Positions 50,534 through 58,903 of a stretch of DNA of 64,000 nucleotides are shown piece after piece. Position 1 is the stretch's first letter. The number at the start of each line of letters is the position of its first letter. Below the pieces are notes generated by a model that ran no database searches, had not been told where the DNA came from, and saw only the letters and a list, made by a program, of their open reading frames with translations. This DNA comes from Acidimicrobiales bacterium (GTDB taxonomy: Bacteria > Actinomycetota > Acidimicrobiia > Acidimicrobiales > Bog-793): positions 1 through 64,000 of the forward strand of contig DATLTN010000027.1 in the NCBI GenBank assembly GCA_035533595.1. The letters run 5' to 3'. Position numbers and translations under genes: made by a program.

Positions 50534-51019
50534 GTGATCGAACTGAAGACTCTCAGCCTCGAGGACGCGAACCGCGTGATCCAGGCCGTCTCGGCGGCGG
50601 CGCTCGAGGCCAACCCGCGGATGTGGCCGGGCCTCGGCATCGTCGTCGTCGACAAGTACGGCCAGATCATCGCGGCGGCCCGCATGGACGGCATGGCGCC
50701 GCGCTTCTTCCATGCTGCGCACCGCAAGGCGTACACCGCGGCGGTGATGGAGCGGGACACCGCGGGCGTCATCGAGTTCTGGAACCGACAGGAGAAAGAG
50801 GGGCACCGCGGCCCGCACGACTGGAACGACCCGATGCTCACGACGCTGCCCGGCGGCTACGTCGTACGCCACGGAAGCCAGATCCTCGGCGGCATCGGCG
50901 TGGCCGGCGGCACCACCTCACCGCACGGGGACGACGACTTCGCGGAGATCGCCATCTCGGCGCTCGGCGAAGGGTTCCGCCACACCCCGAACTGGGAGCC
51001 GAAGGTGCCCGGTGACTGA
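50534..51019 (+). CDS. GlcG/HbpS-family protein (second copy)
   Basis: A 161-residue homologue of the protein at 41921-42436, with the same core: SLEDANRVIQAVSAAALE, IVVVDKYGQIIAAARMDG, AHRKAYTAAVMERDTAGVIEFW and GGIGVAGGTTSPHGDDDFAEIA. A GGAGG site (taaggaggtcggccg) precedes its GTG. The two copies sit at the two ends of the transporter and RidA block. Heme binding, if any, cannot be concluded from sequence because ligand residues vary in this family. Confidence 0.8.
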   Translation: MIELKTLSLEDANRVIQAVSAAALEANPRMWPGLGIVVVDKYGQIIAAARMDGMAPRFFHAAHRKAYTAAVMERDTAGVIEFWNRQEKEGHRGPHDWNDPMLTTLPGGYVVRHGSQILGGIGVAGGTTSPHGDDDFAEIAISALGEGFRHTPNWEPKVPGD

Positions 51020-51024
51020 CTCCG

Positions 51025-51053
51025 TGGACGGCGTCGCGCGAATTGCATACAAT
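51025..51053 (+). promoter_or_regulatory. Predicted promoter with overlapping operator for the Rieske oxygenase gene
   Basis: TGGACG (51025-51030) and TACAAT (51048-51053) are separated by 17 bases. The -10 box lies within ATTGCATACAAT (51042-51053), whose complement reads ATTGTATGCAAT and shares TGTATGCA with the sites upstream of the other island genes. A repressor bound here would block the promoter. Confidence 0.65.
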
Positions 51054-51088
51054 ATGTTTGATCCGCAAAGGTAAGAGGGAGGAGCACC

Positions 51089-52390
51089 GTGCCGGTCTTC
51101 ACCGATGAGAGCGACATGCTCAATCACACTGGCCCCGGAACTCCGATGGGTGAGCTGCTGCGCCGCTTCTGGGTGCCGGTGCTGCTCGCCGAAGAGCTCC
51201 CGGGCCCGTGGAGCCCGCCCGTGCGGACGACGCTGCTCGGCGAGCGCCTCGTGGCCTTCCGCGACACCGAGGGGCGCATCGCCTTCCTCCAGGAGTTCTG
51301 CGCCCACCGTCGCGCCTCGCTGTTCTTCGGGCGCAATGAGAGCGAGGACTCGCCCGACCACAAGGCGGGCCTCCGCTGCGCCTACCACGGCTGGAAGTAC
51401 GACGTCACCGGGCAGTGCATCGACATGCCGAACGAGCCCGAGAACAGCCGCTTCAAGGAGCACGTGCAGATCACCTCCTACCCGGGGGTCGAGCGCGGCG
51501 GGGCGATCTGGGCCTACCTCGGCCCCCCGGAGCTGATCCCGGACCTGCCCGACCTCGAGTGGTGCGTCGTCCCGAGCGACTACCGCTACCTCTCCAAGCG
51601 CTTCGAGAGCGTCTGCTTCACCCAGGCGATGGAAGGCGGGATCGACTCGAGCCACGTCTCGTTCCTCCACGCCGACGCCGGGTACTGGCAGGGCTACGGG
51701 GAGCTCATCGATCCCGTGGTGATGACCCACGACACCGCTCCCCGCTTCTTCGTGGAGCCGACCGAGTACGGCCTGCTGATCGGTGCCCGTCGCGACGCGG
51801 CGGACGGCGGCTACTACTGGCGGGTGACGCAGTGGATCATGCCCGTCTTCCAGTACATCCCGAGGACCGGCGACGGCGCGATCGGCGGCCACGCGTGGGT
51901 GCCGATCGACGACACGCACTGCTGGGCCTGGAGCATCACCTACCACCCCGACCGTCCCCTCACCGACGCGGAGGTGCACTCCTGCACCGACGGCCTCGGC
52001 ATCCACGTCGAAGCCATCCCCGGCACGTCGTTCGCCGCGCAGAACGAGGAGAACGACTACAAGATCGACCGTCGCCTGCAGGCGCACATGCTCTCGCTGA
52101 GCGGGATCTACGGCGTCGGCGCTCAGGACCAGGCGATGCAGGAGAGCATGGGGCCCGAGTCCGACGCGAGCCGCGATCATCTCGGAAGCTCCGACGCCGC
52201 GATCATCGCGATGCGCAAGCGCCTCATCGCCGAGGCGCGCGCGCACGCCGAAGGCGGTGAGCCGACCGGCCTCGACCCGATGGTCCAGCGCGTGCGCTCG
52301 ACCTCCGCGTTCTTGAGCGAGGACCAGGACTGGACCGTCGCCACCGCGGAGCAGCGGCGAGCGGTCTCGCGTCACTACTCCGGGGTCTAG
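51089..52390 (+). CDS. Rieske non-heme iron oxygenase, large (alpha) subunit
   Basis: A 433-residue oxygenase of the phthalate 4,5-dioxygenase type. The Rieske [2Fe-2S] ligands are C71, H73, C97 and H100 (CAHRRASLFFG ... CAYHGWKYD), with 23 residues between H73 and C97, several more than usual. The mononuclear iron site shows D176-x2-H179-x4-H184 (DSSHVSFLH). Such enzymes add one or two oxygen atoms to an aromatic ring or demethylate, using electrons from a reductase. No reductase or small subunit is encoded nearby, so electrons must come from elsewhere. GTG start after AGAGGGAGGAG. Confidence 0.9.
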   Translation: MPVFTDESDMLNHTGPGTPMGELLRRFWVPVLLAEELPGPWSPPVRTTLLGERLVAFRDTEGRIAFLQEFCAHRRASLFFGRNESEDSPDHKAGLRCAYHGWKYDVTGQCIDMPNEPENSRFKEHVQITSYPGVERGGAIWAYLGPPELIPDLPDLEWCVVPSDYRYLSKRFESVCFTQAMEGGIDSSHVSFLHADAGYWQGYGELIDPVVMTHDTAPRFFVEPTEYGLLIGARRDAADGGYYWRVTQWIMPVFQYIPRTGDGAIGGHAWVPIDDTHCWAWSITYHPDRPLTDAEVHSCTDGLGIHVEAIPGTSFAAQNEENDYKIDRRLQAHMLSLSGIYGVGAQDQAMQESMGPESDASRDHLGSSDAAIIAMRKRLIAEARAHAEGGEPTGLDPMVQRVRSTSAFLSEDQDWTVATAEQRRAVSRHYSGV

Positions 52391-52522
52391 TTCCGCCCGG
52401 GGTGCGCACCGGCATCGCGGCGGGGAGCCGAGGCGCACCGCCGCCGTCTGCAGGCCTCGCCTTTGCAGTTGCTCGGCGCGCGAGCGTCGCCAGGCCGTGC
52501 CGCCGGCACGCGAAGGAGCACC

Positions 52523-52852
52523 GTGGCTGTTGATCTCGAGTTCGAAAAGTTCCGCGACTACCTCGCGATCCCCTACGTCGCGGTCATCTACTCGCTCGAG
52601 CGGGAGGACGGGGAGTGGGTCCGGCGGGCGGAGTACCCCGAGCTGCCGGAGTGTGCCGCGGAGGCGGAGTCGGCCACCGAGGCCATCGAGCTGCTCGAGG
52701 CCGAGCGCGTCCGGGTGATCGTCGAGATGGTCCGCCGCGGTGACGAGCCGCCGCGACCGCGACCGCCGCTGCGCTCGGGGGTCTCCGGGCTCTCCTCGTT
52801 GCCGTCGCGGGAGCTGTTCCTCATGGTCCAGTCCAAGGCCGCCGGGGCGTAG
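52523..52852 (+). CDS. Solitary HicB-like protein
   Basis: A 109-residue protein with a GTG start behind AAGGAG (52513-52518). Residues about 18-75 match the HicB antitoxin fold: VIYSLEREDGEWVRRAEYPE, LPECAAEAESATEAIELLEAE and the GDEPPRP turn. No HicA toxin gene lies on either side, and the C-terminal 35 residues do not show a helix-turn-helix. It may be an orphan regulator or a leftover of a module. Position between the oxygenase and rplM gives no functional hint. Confidence 0.65.
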   Translation: MAVDLEFEKFRDYLAIPYVAVIYSLEREDGEWVRRAEYPELPECAAEAESATEAIELLEAERVRVIVEMVRRGDEPPRPRPPLRSGVSGLSSLPSRELFLMVQSKAAGA

Positions 52853-52967
52853 GCGGCCAGCCCCCATGTCGGCGGCGGGTCCCCTCCGCCGGGCGATCGT
52901 CGCCCTCGCGACAAGGCGCGCGAGGCCGGTCAGCTCTCCGAGGCGGGGACCGCCGAAGCGGTCGCGA

Positions 52968-52996
52968 TTGCCCGCACCCCCCGGATCCCGTAAGCT
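52968..52996 (+). promoter_or_regulatory. Predicted promoter for rplM-rpsI
   Basis: TTGCCC (52968-52973) and TAAGCT (52991-52996) are separated by 17 bases, about 80 bases before rplM. It restores independent transcription of the rplM operon after the island. Confidence 0.6.
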
Positions 52997-53074
52997 CTCC
53001 TACCCGGTGCTTCGGCGCCAGATGGCGCGCGGATACGCCGGTGCCACGTTGCAATGAACACGGAGATTTCCCTG

Positions 53075-53524
53075 GTGCGAACCTTCTCACCAAAATCGAG
53101 CGACATCACGCGCGCCTGGCTCGTCGTCGACGCCGATTCCATGGTGCTCGGCCGCCTCGCCACCGAGGTGGCGCGGATCCTGCGCGGCAAGCACAAGCCG
53201 ATCTTCGCCCCGCACGTCGACACCGGTGACCACGTCATCGTCACCAACGCCGCGAAGATCGTGCTCACGGCCAACAAGGGCGAGCAGAAGATGGCCTACC
53301 GCCATTCCGGCTACCCCGGGGGGATCAGGGCCACGAGCTACGGCAACCTGCTCACCAACAAGCCCGAGGAGCTCGTGCGGCGCGCCGTGCGCGGCATGCT
53401 GCCGAAGGGCACCCTCGGCCGCCAGATGCTCAACAAGTTGAAGGTCTACGCCGGCCCGGAGCACCCGCACGCCGCGCAGGCACCCCAGCCGCTCGAGATC
53501 CCCGGCGCACGCCGGGCCTCGTAG
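53075..53524 (+). CDS. rplM: 50S ribosomal protein L13
   Basis: A 149-residue L13, an early assembly protein of the 50S. The GTG at 53075 gives [20 protein letters not shown], the usual actinobacterial N-terminus, with GGAG nine bases upstream; an ATG at 53054 would add seven residues. The family segments [19 protein letters not shown] and [15 protein letters not shown] are present. rpsI follows after ten bases. Confidence 0.96.
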   Translation: MRTFSPKSSDITRAWLVVDADSMVLGRLATEVARILRGKHKPIFAPHVDTGDHVIVTNAAKIVLTANKGEQKMAYRHSGYPGGIRATSYGNLLTNKPEELVRRAVRGMLPKGTLGRQMLNKLKVYAGPEHPHAAQAPQPLEIPGARRAS

Positions 53525-53534
53525 GAGAAGCCAG

Positions 53535-53927
53535 ATGGCCAAGCCGCTCGTCCAGTCCACCGGTCGCCGCAAGGCGGCGGTCGCCCGCGTCCGCCTCCGC
53601 GACGGGGACGGCAAGATCACGATCAACCGGCGCCCCTTCGAGGAGTACTTCCCCTCCGCGACGGCGCGCATGCACGCCACCGAGGCGCTGCGCGTGTCCG
53701 CCCAGCAGGAGCGCTTCGACGTCGACGCGACGATCGACGGCGGTGGCATCTCCGGCCAGGCGGGAGCGCTCCGTCTCGGTATCGCCCGTGGCCTCATCGC
53801 GCTCGACCCCGAGCTGCGGGGGGCCCTCAAGAAGGCCGGCCTGCTGACGCGCGACGCCCGCGAGAAGGAGAGCAAGAAGTACGGCCTGAAGAAGGCCCGC
53901 AAGGCGCCGCAGTACTCCAAGCGCTGA
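53535..53927 (+). CDS. rpsI: 30S ribosomal protein S9
   Basis: A 130-residue S9 starting [21 protein letters not shown], with the C-terminal tail ending [11 protein letters not shown] that reaches the P-site tRNA. The signature [19 protein letters not shown] is present. Length is normal. glmM begins eight bases downstream. Confidence 0.98.
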   Translation: MAKPLVQSTGRRKAAVARVRLRDGDGKITINRRPFEEYFPSATARMHATEALRVSAQQERFDVDATIDGGGISGQAGALRLGIARGLIALDPELRGALKKAGLLTRDAREKESKKYGLKKARKAPQYSKR

Positions 53928-53935
53928 TCGCGCCG

Positions 53936-55285
53936 GTGTCGGTCGTCTTCGGCACCGACGGCATCCGTGGGGTCGCCAACGAGGGCCTCACCCCCGAGAT
54001 CGTGCTCGCCCTCGGAAGGGTGGCGGCGCGGCACCTCGGGGGATCGAGCTTCCTCGTGGGCCGCGACACACGCCGCTCGGGCACACTGCTCCTCGCCGCC
54101 TTCGCCGCCGGCGTCGCCGCGGAGGGGGTGGACGTCATCGACCTCGGCGTGCTGCCGACACCGGGGATCGCCTTCCTCGCGCAGCAGCGCAACCTTCCCG
54201 CCGCCGTCGTCTCGGCCTCGCACAACCCCTTCCCCGACAACGGGGTGAAGCTGCTCGCCCGCGGCGGTCAGAAGCTCGACGACGCCACCGAGCGGTCGAT
54301 CGAGAACGACCTCGACATCCTCCTCTCCCGTCAGGCCCCCGGCGTCGCCGGCCCCGTCGGTGCGGGGGTCGGCGTGATCGTCGCCGAGCCCGCCGCGGCG
54401 CGGGACTACATCGAGGCCCTCGTCCACTCCTCCCACCTCGGCGGGGCGCGCTTCTCGGTCGTCCTCGACTGCGCGAACGGCGCGGCGAGCGCCGTCGCCC
54501 CCGTCGTCTTCGGAGCCCTCGGCCAGGAGCTGACGATCCTCGGCGCCGAGCCGGACGGCACGAACATCAACGCCGGGAGCGGCTCCACGGACCCCGCGGC
54601 GCTCGCCACCGAGGTGCTCGCGAGCGGCGCCGACGTCGGCCTCGGCTTCGACGGCGACGCCGACCGGCTGATCGCCGTCGACGCCAACGGCGAGGTCGTC
54701 GACGGCGACCAGCTGATCGCGCTCTTCGCCTTCGACCTCGACGAGCGGGGGGCGCTCGACAACCGCGCCGTCGCGATCACCGTGATGAGCAACCTCGGCC
54801 TGCGCCGCGCGCTCGAGGCGCGGGGGATCGGTGTTGTCGAGACCCCCGTCGGTGACCGCCAGGTGACCGACGCCCTCGAGTCCGGCTCGCTCGTGCTCGG
54901 CGGCGAGCAGTCGGGGCACATCGTCTTCTTCAAGGAGGCGACGACGGGGGACGGCATCCGCACCGGCATCCGCCTCCTCGAGCTGCTCGCCCGCAAGGGG
55001 CGCCCGCTCGGCGCGCTCGCTGCAGAGGCGATGACGCGCTTCCCCCAGGTGCTGCGCAACGTCGCGGTGCGCGAGCCGCGCCGCCTCGGCGAGGCGTCCG
55101 CGATCTGGAGAGAGGTCGCCGAGGTGGAGGCGAGCCTCGGTGGCAGCGGCAGGATCCTCGTGCGCGCCTCGGGGACCGAGGAGGCGGTGCGGGTGATGGT
55201 CGAGGCGGAGGGGCTCGAGCAGGCCGACGCCTGCGCAGCCCGCCTCGCCGCGGTCGTCGCCCGTGAGCTCGGCGCCGGCGGGTAG
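53936..55285 (+). CDS. glmM: Phosphoglucosamine mutase
   Basis: A 449-residue enzyme converting glucosamine-6-phosphate to glucosamine-1-phosphate for UDP-GlcNAc and peptidoglycan. The phosphorylated Ser is S95 in SASHNPFPDNG. The Mg-binding loop is GFDGDADR (about 236-243), and the sugar-binding segment is GGEQSGH. The N-terminus FGTDGIRGVAN is typical. Start is a GTG eight bases after rpsI. glmS, the preceding step of the pathway, is the next gene. Confidence 0.97.
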   Translation: MSVVFGTDGIRGVANEGLTPEIVLALGRVAARHLGGSSFLVGRDTRRSGTLLLAAFAAGVAAEGVDVIDLGVLPTPGIAFLAQQRNLPAAVVSASHNPFPDNGVKLLARGGQKLDDATERSIENDLDILLSRQAPGVAGPVGAGVGVIVAEPAAARDYIEALVHSSHLGGARFSVVLDCANGAASAVAPVVFGALGQELTILGAEPDGTNINAGSGSTDPAALATEVLASGADVGLGFDGDADRLIAVDANGEVVDGDQLIALFAFDLDERGALDNRAVAITVMSNLGLRRALEARGIGVVETPVGDRQVTDALESGSLVLGGEQSGHIVFFKEATTGDGIRTGIRLLELLARKGRPLGALAAEAMTRFPQVLRNVAVREPRRLGEASAIWREVAEVEASLGGSGRILVRASGTEEAVRVMVEAEGLEQADACAARLAAVVARELGAGG

Positions 55286-55330
55286 GCCGCGGCGCACGAT
55301 CGCAACGGCCTTCCTTTAACGTTCTAGGCC

Positions 55331-57172
55331 ATGTGCGGCATCATCGGCGTCACCGGCTCCTCCGCGCCCGCGGAGTTCCTCCTCTCCGGCCTCGAGGCCC
55401 TCGAGTACCGCGGCTACGACTCGGCGGGGATCGCCGTCGTCGGCCGGGACGGCATCTCTCGGATCCGCGCCGCCGAGCGGGCGAAGTCGATCGGGGCGCT
55501 CTCGCGCGGCCTCGCGGAGCTGCCCTTCCCGACGGGGACCGGCATCGGCCACACCCGCTGGGCGACGCACGGCGCCCCCACCGAGGAGAACGCCCACCCG
55601 CACCTCGACTGCAGCGGCCGGCTGGCGATCGTCCACAACGGGATCATCGAGAACCACCGCGAGCTCGCCGCGCCGCTGCGCGCCGCCGGCCACACCTTCA
55701 CCTCGGTGACCGACACCGAGGTCGTCTGCCACCTCGTCGAGGAGGAGATGGCCGCGGGCCGTTCGCTCACCGAGGCCGTCTCGGCCGTCACCCCGCGCCT
55801 GCGCGGCGGCTTCGCCCTCGCCTTCGTGCACGCGAGCGAGCCGGACACGATCGTCGCCACCCGCCGCAGCGCGCCGCTCATCGTCGGGGTCACCGACGAG
55901 CTCGGCGTGGTCGCCTCCGACATCGCCGCCCTCGTCGGCACCTCGCGGCGCCTCTTCGCCCTCTCCGACGACGAGATCGCCCGCATCCGTCCCGGCGAGC
56001 TCACCGTCACCCGCCCCGACGGCAGCGCCGTCGAGCCCCGCCCGCTCGAGGTGAGCTGGGACGTCGCCGCTGCCCAGAAGGGTGGCTTCGCCGACTTCAT
56101 GTCGAAGGAGATCCACGAACAGCCCGAGGCGATCACCGAGACCCTCCTCGGGAGGATCGGAGCGGGGGGCGCCACCGAGCTCGAGGAGCTCTCGATCGCG
56201 GACGAGACCCTCGGCGGGCTCCGGCGGGTGCTCCTCCTCGCCTGCGGCTCGAGCTACCACGCCGCGCTGCTCGGCCGCTCCTTCATCGAGCGCCTCGCCA
56301 GGGTGTCGGCCGAGGTCGAGATCGCGAGCGAGTACCGCTATCGCGGCGCCGTGCTCGAGCCAGGCACCCTCGTCGTCGCGGTCAGTCAGTCGGGCGAGAC
56401 CGCCGACACCCTCGCGGCGATGGCCGAGGCGCGCCGCCAGGGGGCGCTCACCATCGCGCTCACCAACGTCGTCGACTCGCTCATGTCGCGCGAGGCCGAC
56501 GGCGTCCTCTACACCCGCGCCGGCCCGGAGATCGGCGTCGCCTCAACCAAGTGCCACCTCGCGCAGATCGCCCTCCTACAGGTCTTCGCGCTGCACCTCG
56601 CGCGCCTGCGCGGCAGCGCGCCCGAGGGAGCGCTCGCCGAGCACGCCGCGGCGCTGTTGGCGCTGCCCGAGCTCGTTGCCGCCACGATCGCCCACGAGGA
56701 GGCGGCGCGCGCCGTCGCAGGGCGCTTCGCAGAGGTCGAGGACTTCTACTTCCTCGGCCGCCGCCTCGGCCTGCCGGTGGCCCTCGAGGGGGCGCTCAAG
56801 CTGAAGGAGCTCGCCTACGTGCGCGCCGAGGGCTACCCCGCGGGCGAGATGAAGCACGGGCCGATCTCCCTCATCGAGCCGGGCGTCGTCGTGGTCGTCG
56901 TCGCGACCCGCGACGACCTGTGGGAGAAGGTGATGCTCAACGTCGAGGAGATGCGGGCGCGTGGCGCGACCATCGTCGGTGTCTGCGAGGAGGGCGACGA
57001 CGAGACGGCGGGCCTCCTCGACGCGGCGCTCGAGGTGCCGGCCGCCCCGCAGATGATCGCGCCCCTCCTCGGCATCGTGCCGCTGCAGTTCTTCGCCCAC
57101 GAGGTGGCGACGCGCCGCGGCAACGACGTCGACCGTCCGCGCAACCTCGCGAAGGTCGTCACCGTCGAGTGA
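55331..57172 (+). CDS. glmS: Glutamine-fructose-6-phosphate aminotransferase
   Basis: A 613-residue enzyme that makes glucosamine-6-phosphate from fructose-6-phosphate and glutamine. C2 (MCGIIGVTG) is the nucleophile of the N-terminal glutaminase domain (about 1-240). Two SIS isomerase domains follow (about 285-420 and 455-600), with VSQSGETADTLAA and the C-terminal RNLAKVVTVE. The first SIS region includes the usual Ser/Thr-rich sugar-phosphate loop (ACGSSYHAA). A weak ribosome-binding site precedes the ATG, which nevertheless is fixed by the need for Cys at position 2. Confidence 0.97.
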   Translation: MCGIIGVTGSSAPAEFLLSGLEALEYRGYDSAGIAVVGRDGISRIRAAERAKSIGALSRGLAELPFPTGTGIGHTRWATHGAPTEENAHPHLDCSGRLAIVHNGIIENHRELAAPLRAAGHTFTSVTDTEVVCHLVEEEMAAGRSLTEAVSAVTPRLRGGFALAFVHASEPDTIVATRRSAPLIVGVTDELGVVASDIAALVGTSRRLFALSDDEIARIRPGELTVTRPDGSAVEPRPLEVSWDVAAAQKGGFADFMSKEIHEQPEAITETLLGRIGAGGATELEELSIADETLGGLRRVLLLACGSSYHAALLGRSFIERLARVSAEVEIASEYRYRGAVLEPGTLVVAVSQSGETADTLAAMAEARRQGALTIALTNVVDSLMSREADGVLYTRAGPEIGVASTKCHLAQIALLQVFALHLARLRGSAPEGALAEHAAALLALPELVAATIAHEEAARAVAGRFAEVEDFYFLGRRLGLPVALEGALKLKELAYVRAEGYPAGEMKHGPISLIEPGVVVVVVATRDDLWEKVMLNVEEMRARGATIVGVCEEGDDETAGLLDAALEVPAAPQMIAPLLGIVPLQFFAHEVATRRGNDVDRPRNLAKVVTVE

Positions 57173-57191
57173 TCGCCGCATCGGCCTGGAG

Positions 57192-57557
57192 ATGACGGCG
57201 GTCGGTCTCGACGTTCTCGAGATCGCCCGCTTCCGGCGCGCCCTCGAGCGCCAGCCGCGCCTCGCGGCGCGCCTGTTCACGGCGGGCGAGCTCGGCGACC
57301 TCGCCGGTCGCTCGGACCCCGTCCCCGGTCTGGCGGCGCGCTTCGCCGCCAAGGAGGCGACGATGAAGGCGCTCGGCGTCGGCCTCGGAGCGGTGGACTT
57401 CGCCGAGATCGAGGTCCTCCGCAGCCCCTCGGGGGCGCCGCAGCTGCGCACTCACGGGCGGGCCGCCGCGCTCGCCGCCGAGCGAGGGGTGCAGGAGTTC
57501 ACGCTCAGCCTCACCCACTCCAAAGGCGTCGCCGCCGCCGTGGTGCTCGTCCTGTGA
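57192..57557 (+). CDS. acpS: Holo-[acyl-carrier-protein] synthase
   Basis: A 121-residue enzyme that transfers phosphopantetheine from CoA to acyl carrier protein. The Mg-binding motif is VGLDVLEIARFRRAL at the N-terminus, with RFAAKEATMKALGVG in the middle. The C-terminus contains FTLSLTHSKGVAAAVVL. Length is typical. Its stop overlaps the GTG of the next gene by four bases. Confidence 0.95.
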   Translation: MTAVGLDVLEIARFRRALERQPRLAARLFTAGELGDLAGRSDPVPGLAARFAAKEATMKALGVGLGAVDFAEIEVLRSPSGAPQLRTHGRAAALAAERGVQEFTLSLTHSKGVAAAVVLVL

Positions 57558-58903
57558 GGCCGGTGCTGAGCGTCGCCGAGATGGCGGCGGTCGACGCCGC
57601 GGCGACGGCGCACACGCCCCTCGAGCAGCTCATCGCCCGCGCCGGGGCGGCGGTCGCCCAGCGCGCGCTCGCCCTGCTAGGTGGCGGCTACGGGCGGCGC
57701 GTCGTCGTCGTCGCCGGCAAGGGCCACAACGGCGACGACGGGCGGGTCGCCGCGCACCTCCTCGAGCGACGGGGCGTGCGGGTGCGCCTCCTCGACGCGG
57801 CCAGCGCCCCCCAGTCCCTCCCCGCGTGTGACCTCGTGATCGACGCCGCGTACGGCACGGGGCTGCGCGGCGGCTACCGCCCGCCCCGCCCCCCGGCCGG
57901 GACGGGGGTCCTCGCCGTCGACGTGCCCTCGGGCCTCGACGCCGACACCGGCGCCGCCGAGGAGTCGGTGCTCGCCAGCGCGACGGTGACCTTCGGTGCC
58001 CTGAAGGCGGGCCTCCTCCTCGGGGAGGGCCCGGCGCGCTCGGGCGAGGTCGAGGTCGCGCCGATCGGCCTCGACCTCGGGCGCGTCACGATGCAGCTCG
58101 TCGAGGACGGGGACCTCGCCCTGCTCCCGCCGCGGCCGCGCGAGGCGCACAAATGGCAACGCGCCCTCTACGTCGTCGCCGGCTCGCCGGGGATGCACGG
58201 CGCCGCCGAGCTCGCGGCGCGCGCCGCGCTGCGGGCGGGGGCGGGGATGGTGCGCCTCGGCTCGCCGGGCAACGCCCCCGACGCCCTCGGGGTCACCGAG
58301 GCGGTCGCCCGGCCGCTCCCCGCCGACGGCTTCGCCGAGGCGGTCCTCGAGGAGCTCGGCCGTTGCCAGGCGCTCGTGCTCGGGCCGGGCCTCGGGGCCG
58401 CCTCCGGGGTCGCGGCCGCGGTCGCACGCCTGCTCGCCTCCTCGCCGGTGCCGGTCGTCCTCGACGCCGACGGGCTGAACGCCCTTGGTCGGCTCGCCGG
58501 GGCGGTGGACGCCGCCGCGCCGCTCGTGCTCACCCCCCACGACGGGGAGTTCGCCCGCCTGGTCGGCGCCCCGCCGGGCCCGGACCGCGTCGCCGCGGCG
58601 CGTGCCCTCGCGGCGCGCGCCGGGGCGGTCGTCCTGCTGAAGGGCTCGACGACGGTGGTCGCCGACCCCGTGGGCGAGGTCCGCCTGGTGAACGCCGGCA
58701 GCGCCCGCCTCGCCACCGCGGGGACGGGCGACGTCCTCTCGGGGGTGATCGGCGCCCTCCTCGCTCGCGGCGTCGACCCCCTCGACGCCGCCGCGCTCGG
58801 CGCGCACGCGCACGGCCGCGCCGCCTCGCTCGGGCACGCCGAGGGCCTCGTCGCCGGCGACCTGCCGGCGCTCGTCTCGCGCGTCCTCTCGCAGCGCCAC
58901 TGA
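57554..58903 (+). CDS. nnr: Bifunctional NAD(P)H-hydrate epimerase / ADP-dependent dehydratase
   Basis: A 449-residue fusion that repairs hydrated NADH and NADPH. The N-terminal YjeF-N epimerase domain (about 1-190) has VVAGKGHNGDDGRVAA and VDVPSGLDADTG. The C-terminal kinase-like dehydratase (about 200-449) has LTPHDGEFARL, VLLKGSTTVVADP and the catalytic-region motif ATAGTGDVLSGVIGALLARG. Its stop overlaps alr by one base (TGATG). The fused form is the common bacterial arrangement. Confidence 0.95.
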   Translation: MRPVLSVAEMAAVDAAATAHTPLEQLIARAGAAVAQRALALLGGGYGRRVVVVAGKGHNGDDGRVAAHLLERRGVRVRLLDAASAPQSLPACDLVIDAAYGTGLRGGYRPPRPPAGTGVLAVDVPSGLDADTGAAEESVLASATVTFGALKAGLLLGEGPARSGEVEVAPIGLDLGRVTMQLVEDGDLALLPPRPREAHKWQRALYVVAGSPGMHGAAELAARAALRAGAGMVRLGSPGNAPDALGVTEAVARPLPADGFAEAVLEELGRCQALVLGPGLGAASGVAAAVARLLASSPVPVVLDADGLNALGRLAGAVDAAAPLVLTPHDGEFARLVGAPPGPDRVAAARALAARAGAVVLLKGSTTVVADPVGEVRLVNAGSARLATAGTGDVLSGVIGALLARGVDPLDAAALGAHAHGRAASLGHAEGLVAGDLPALVSRVLSQRH

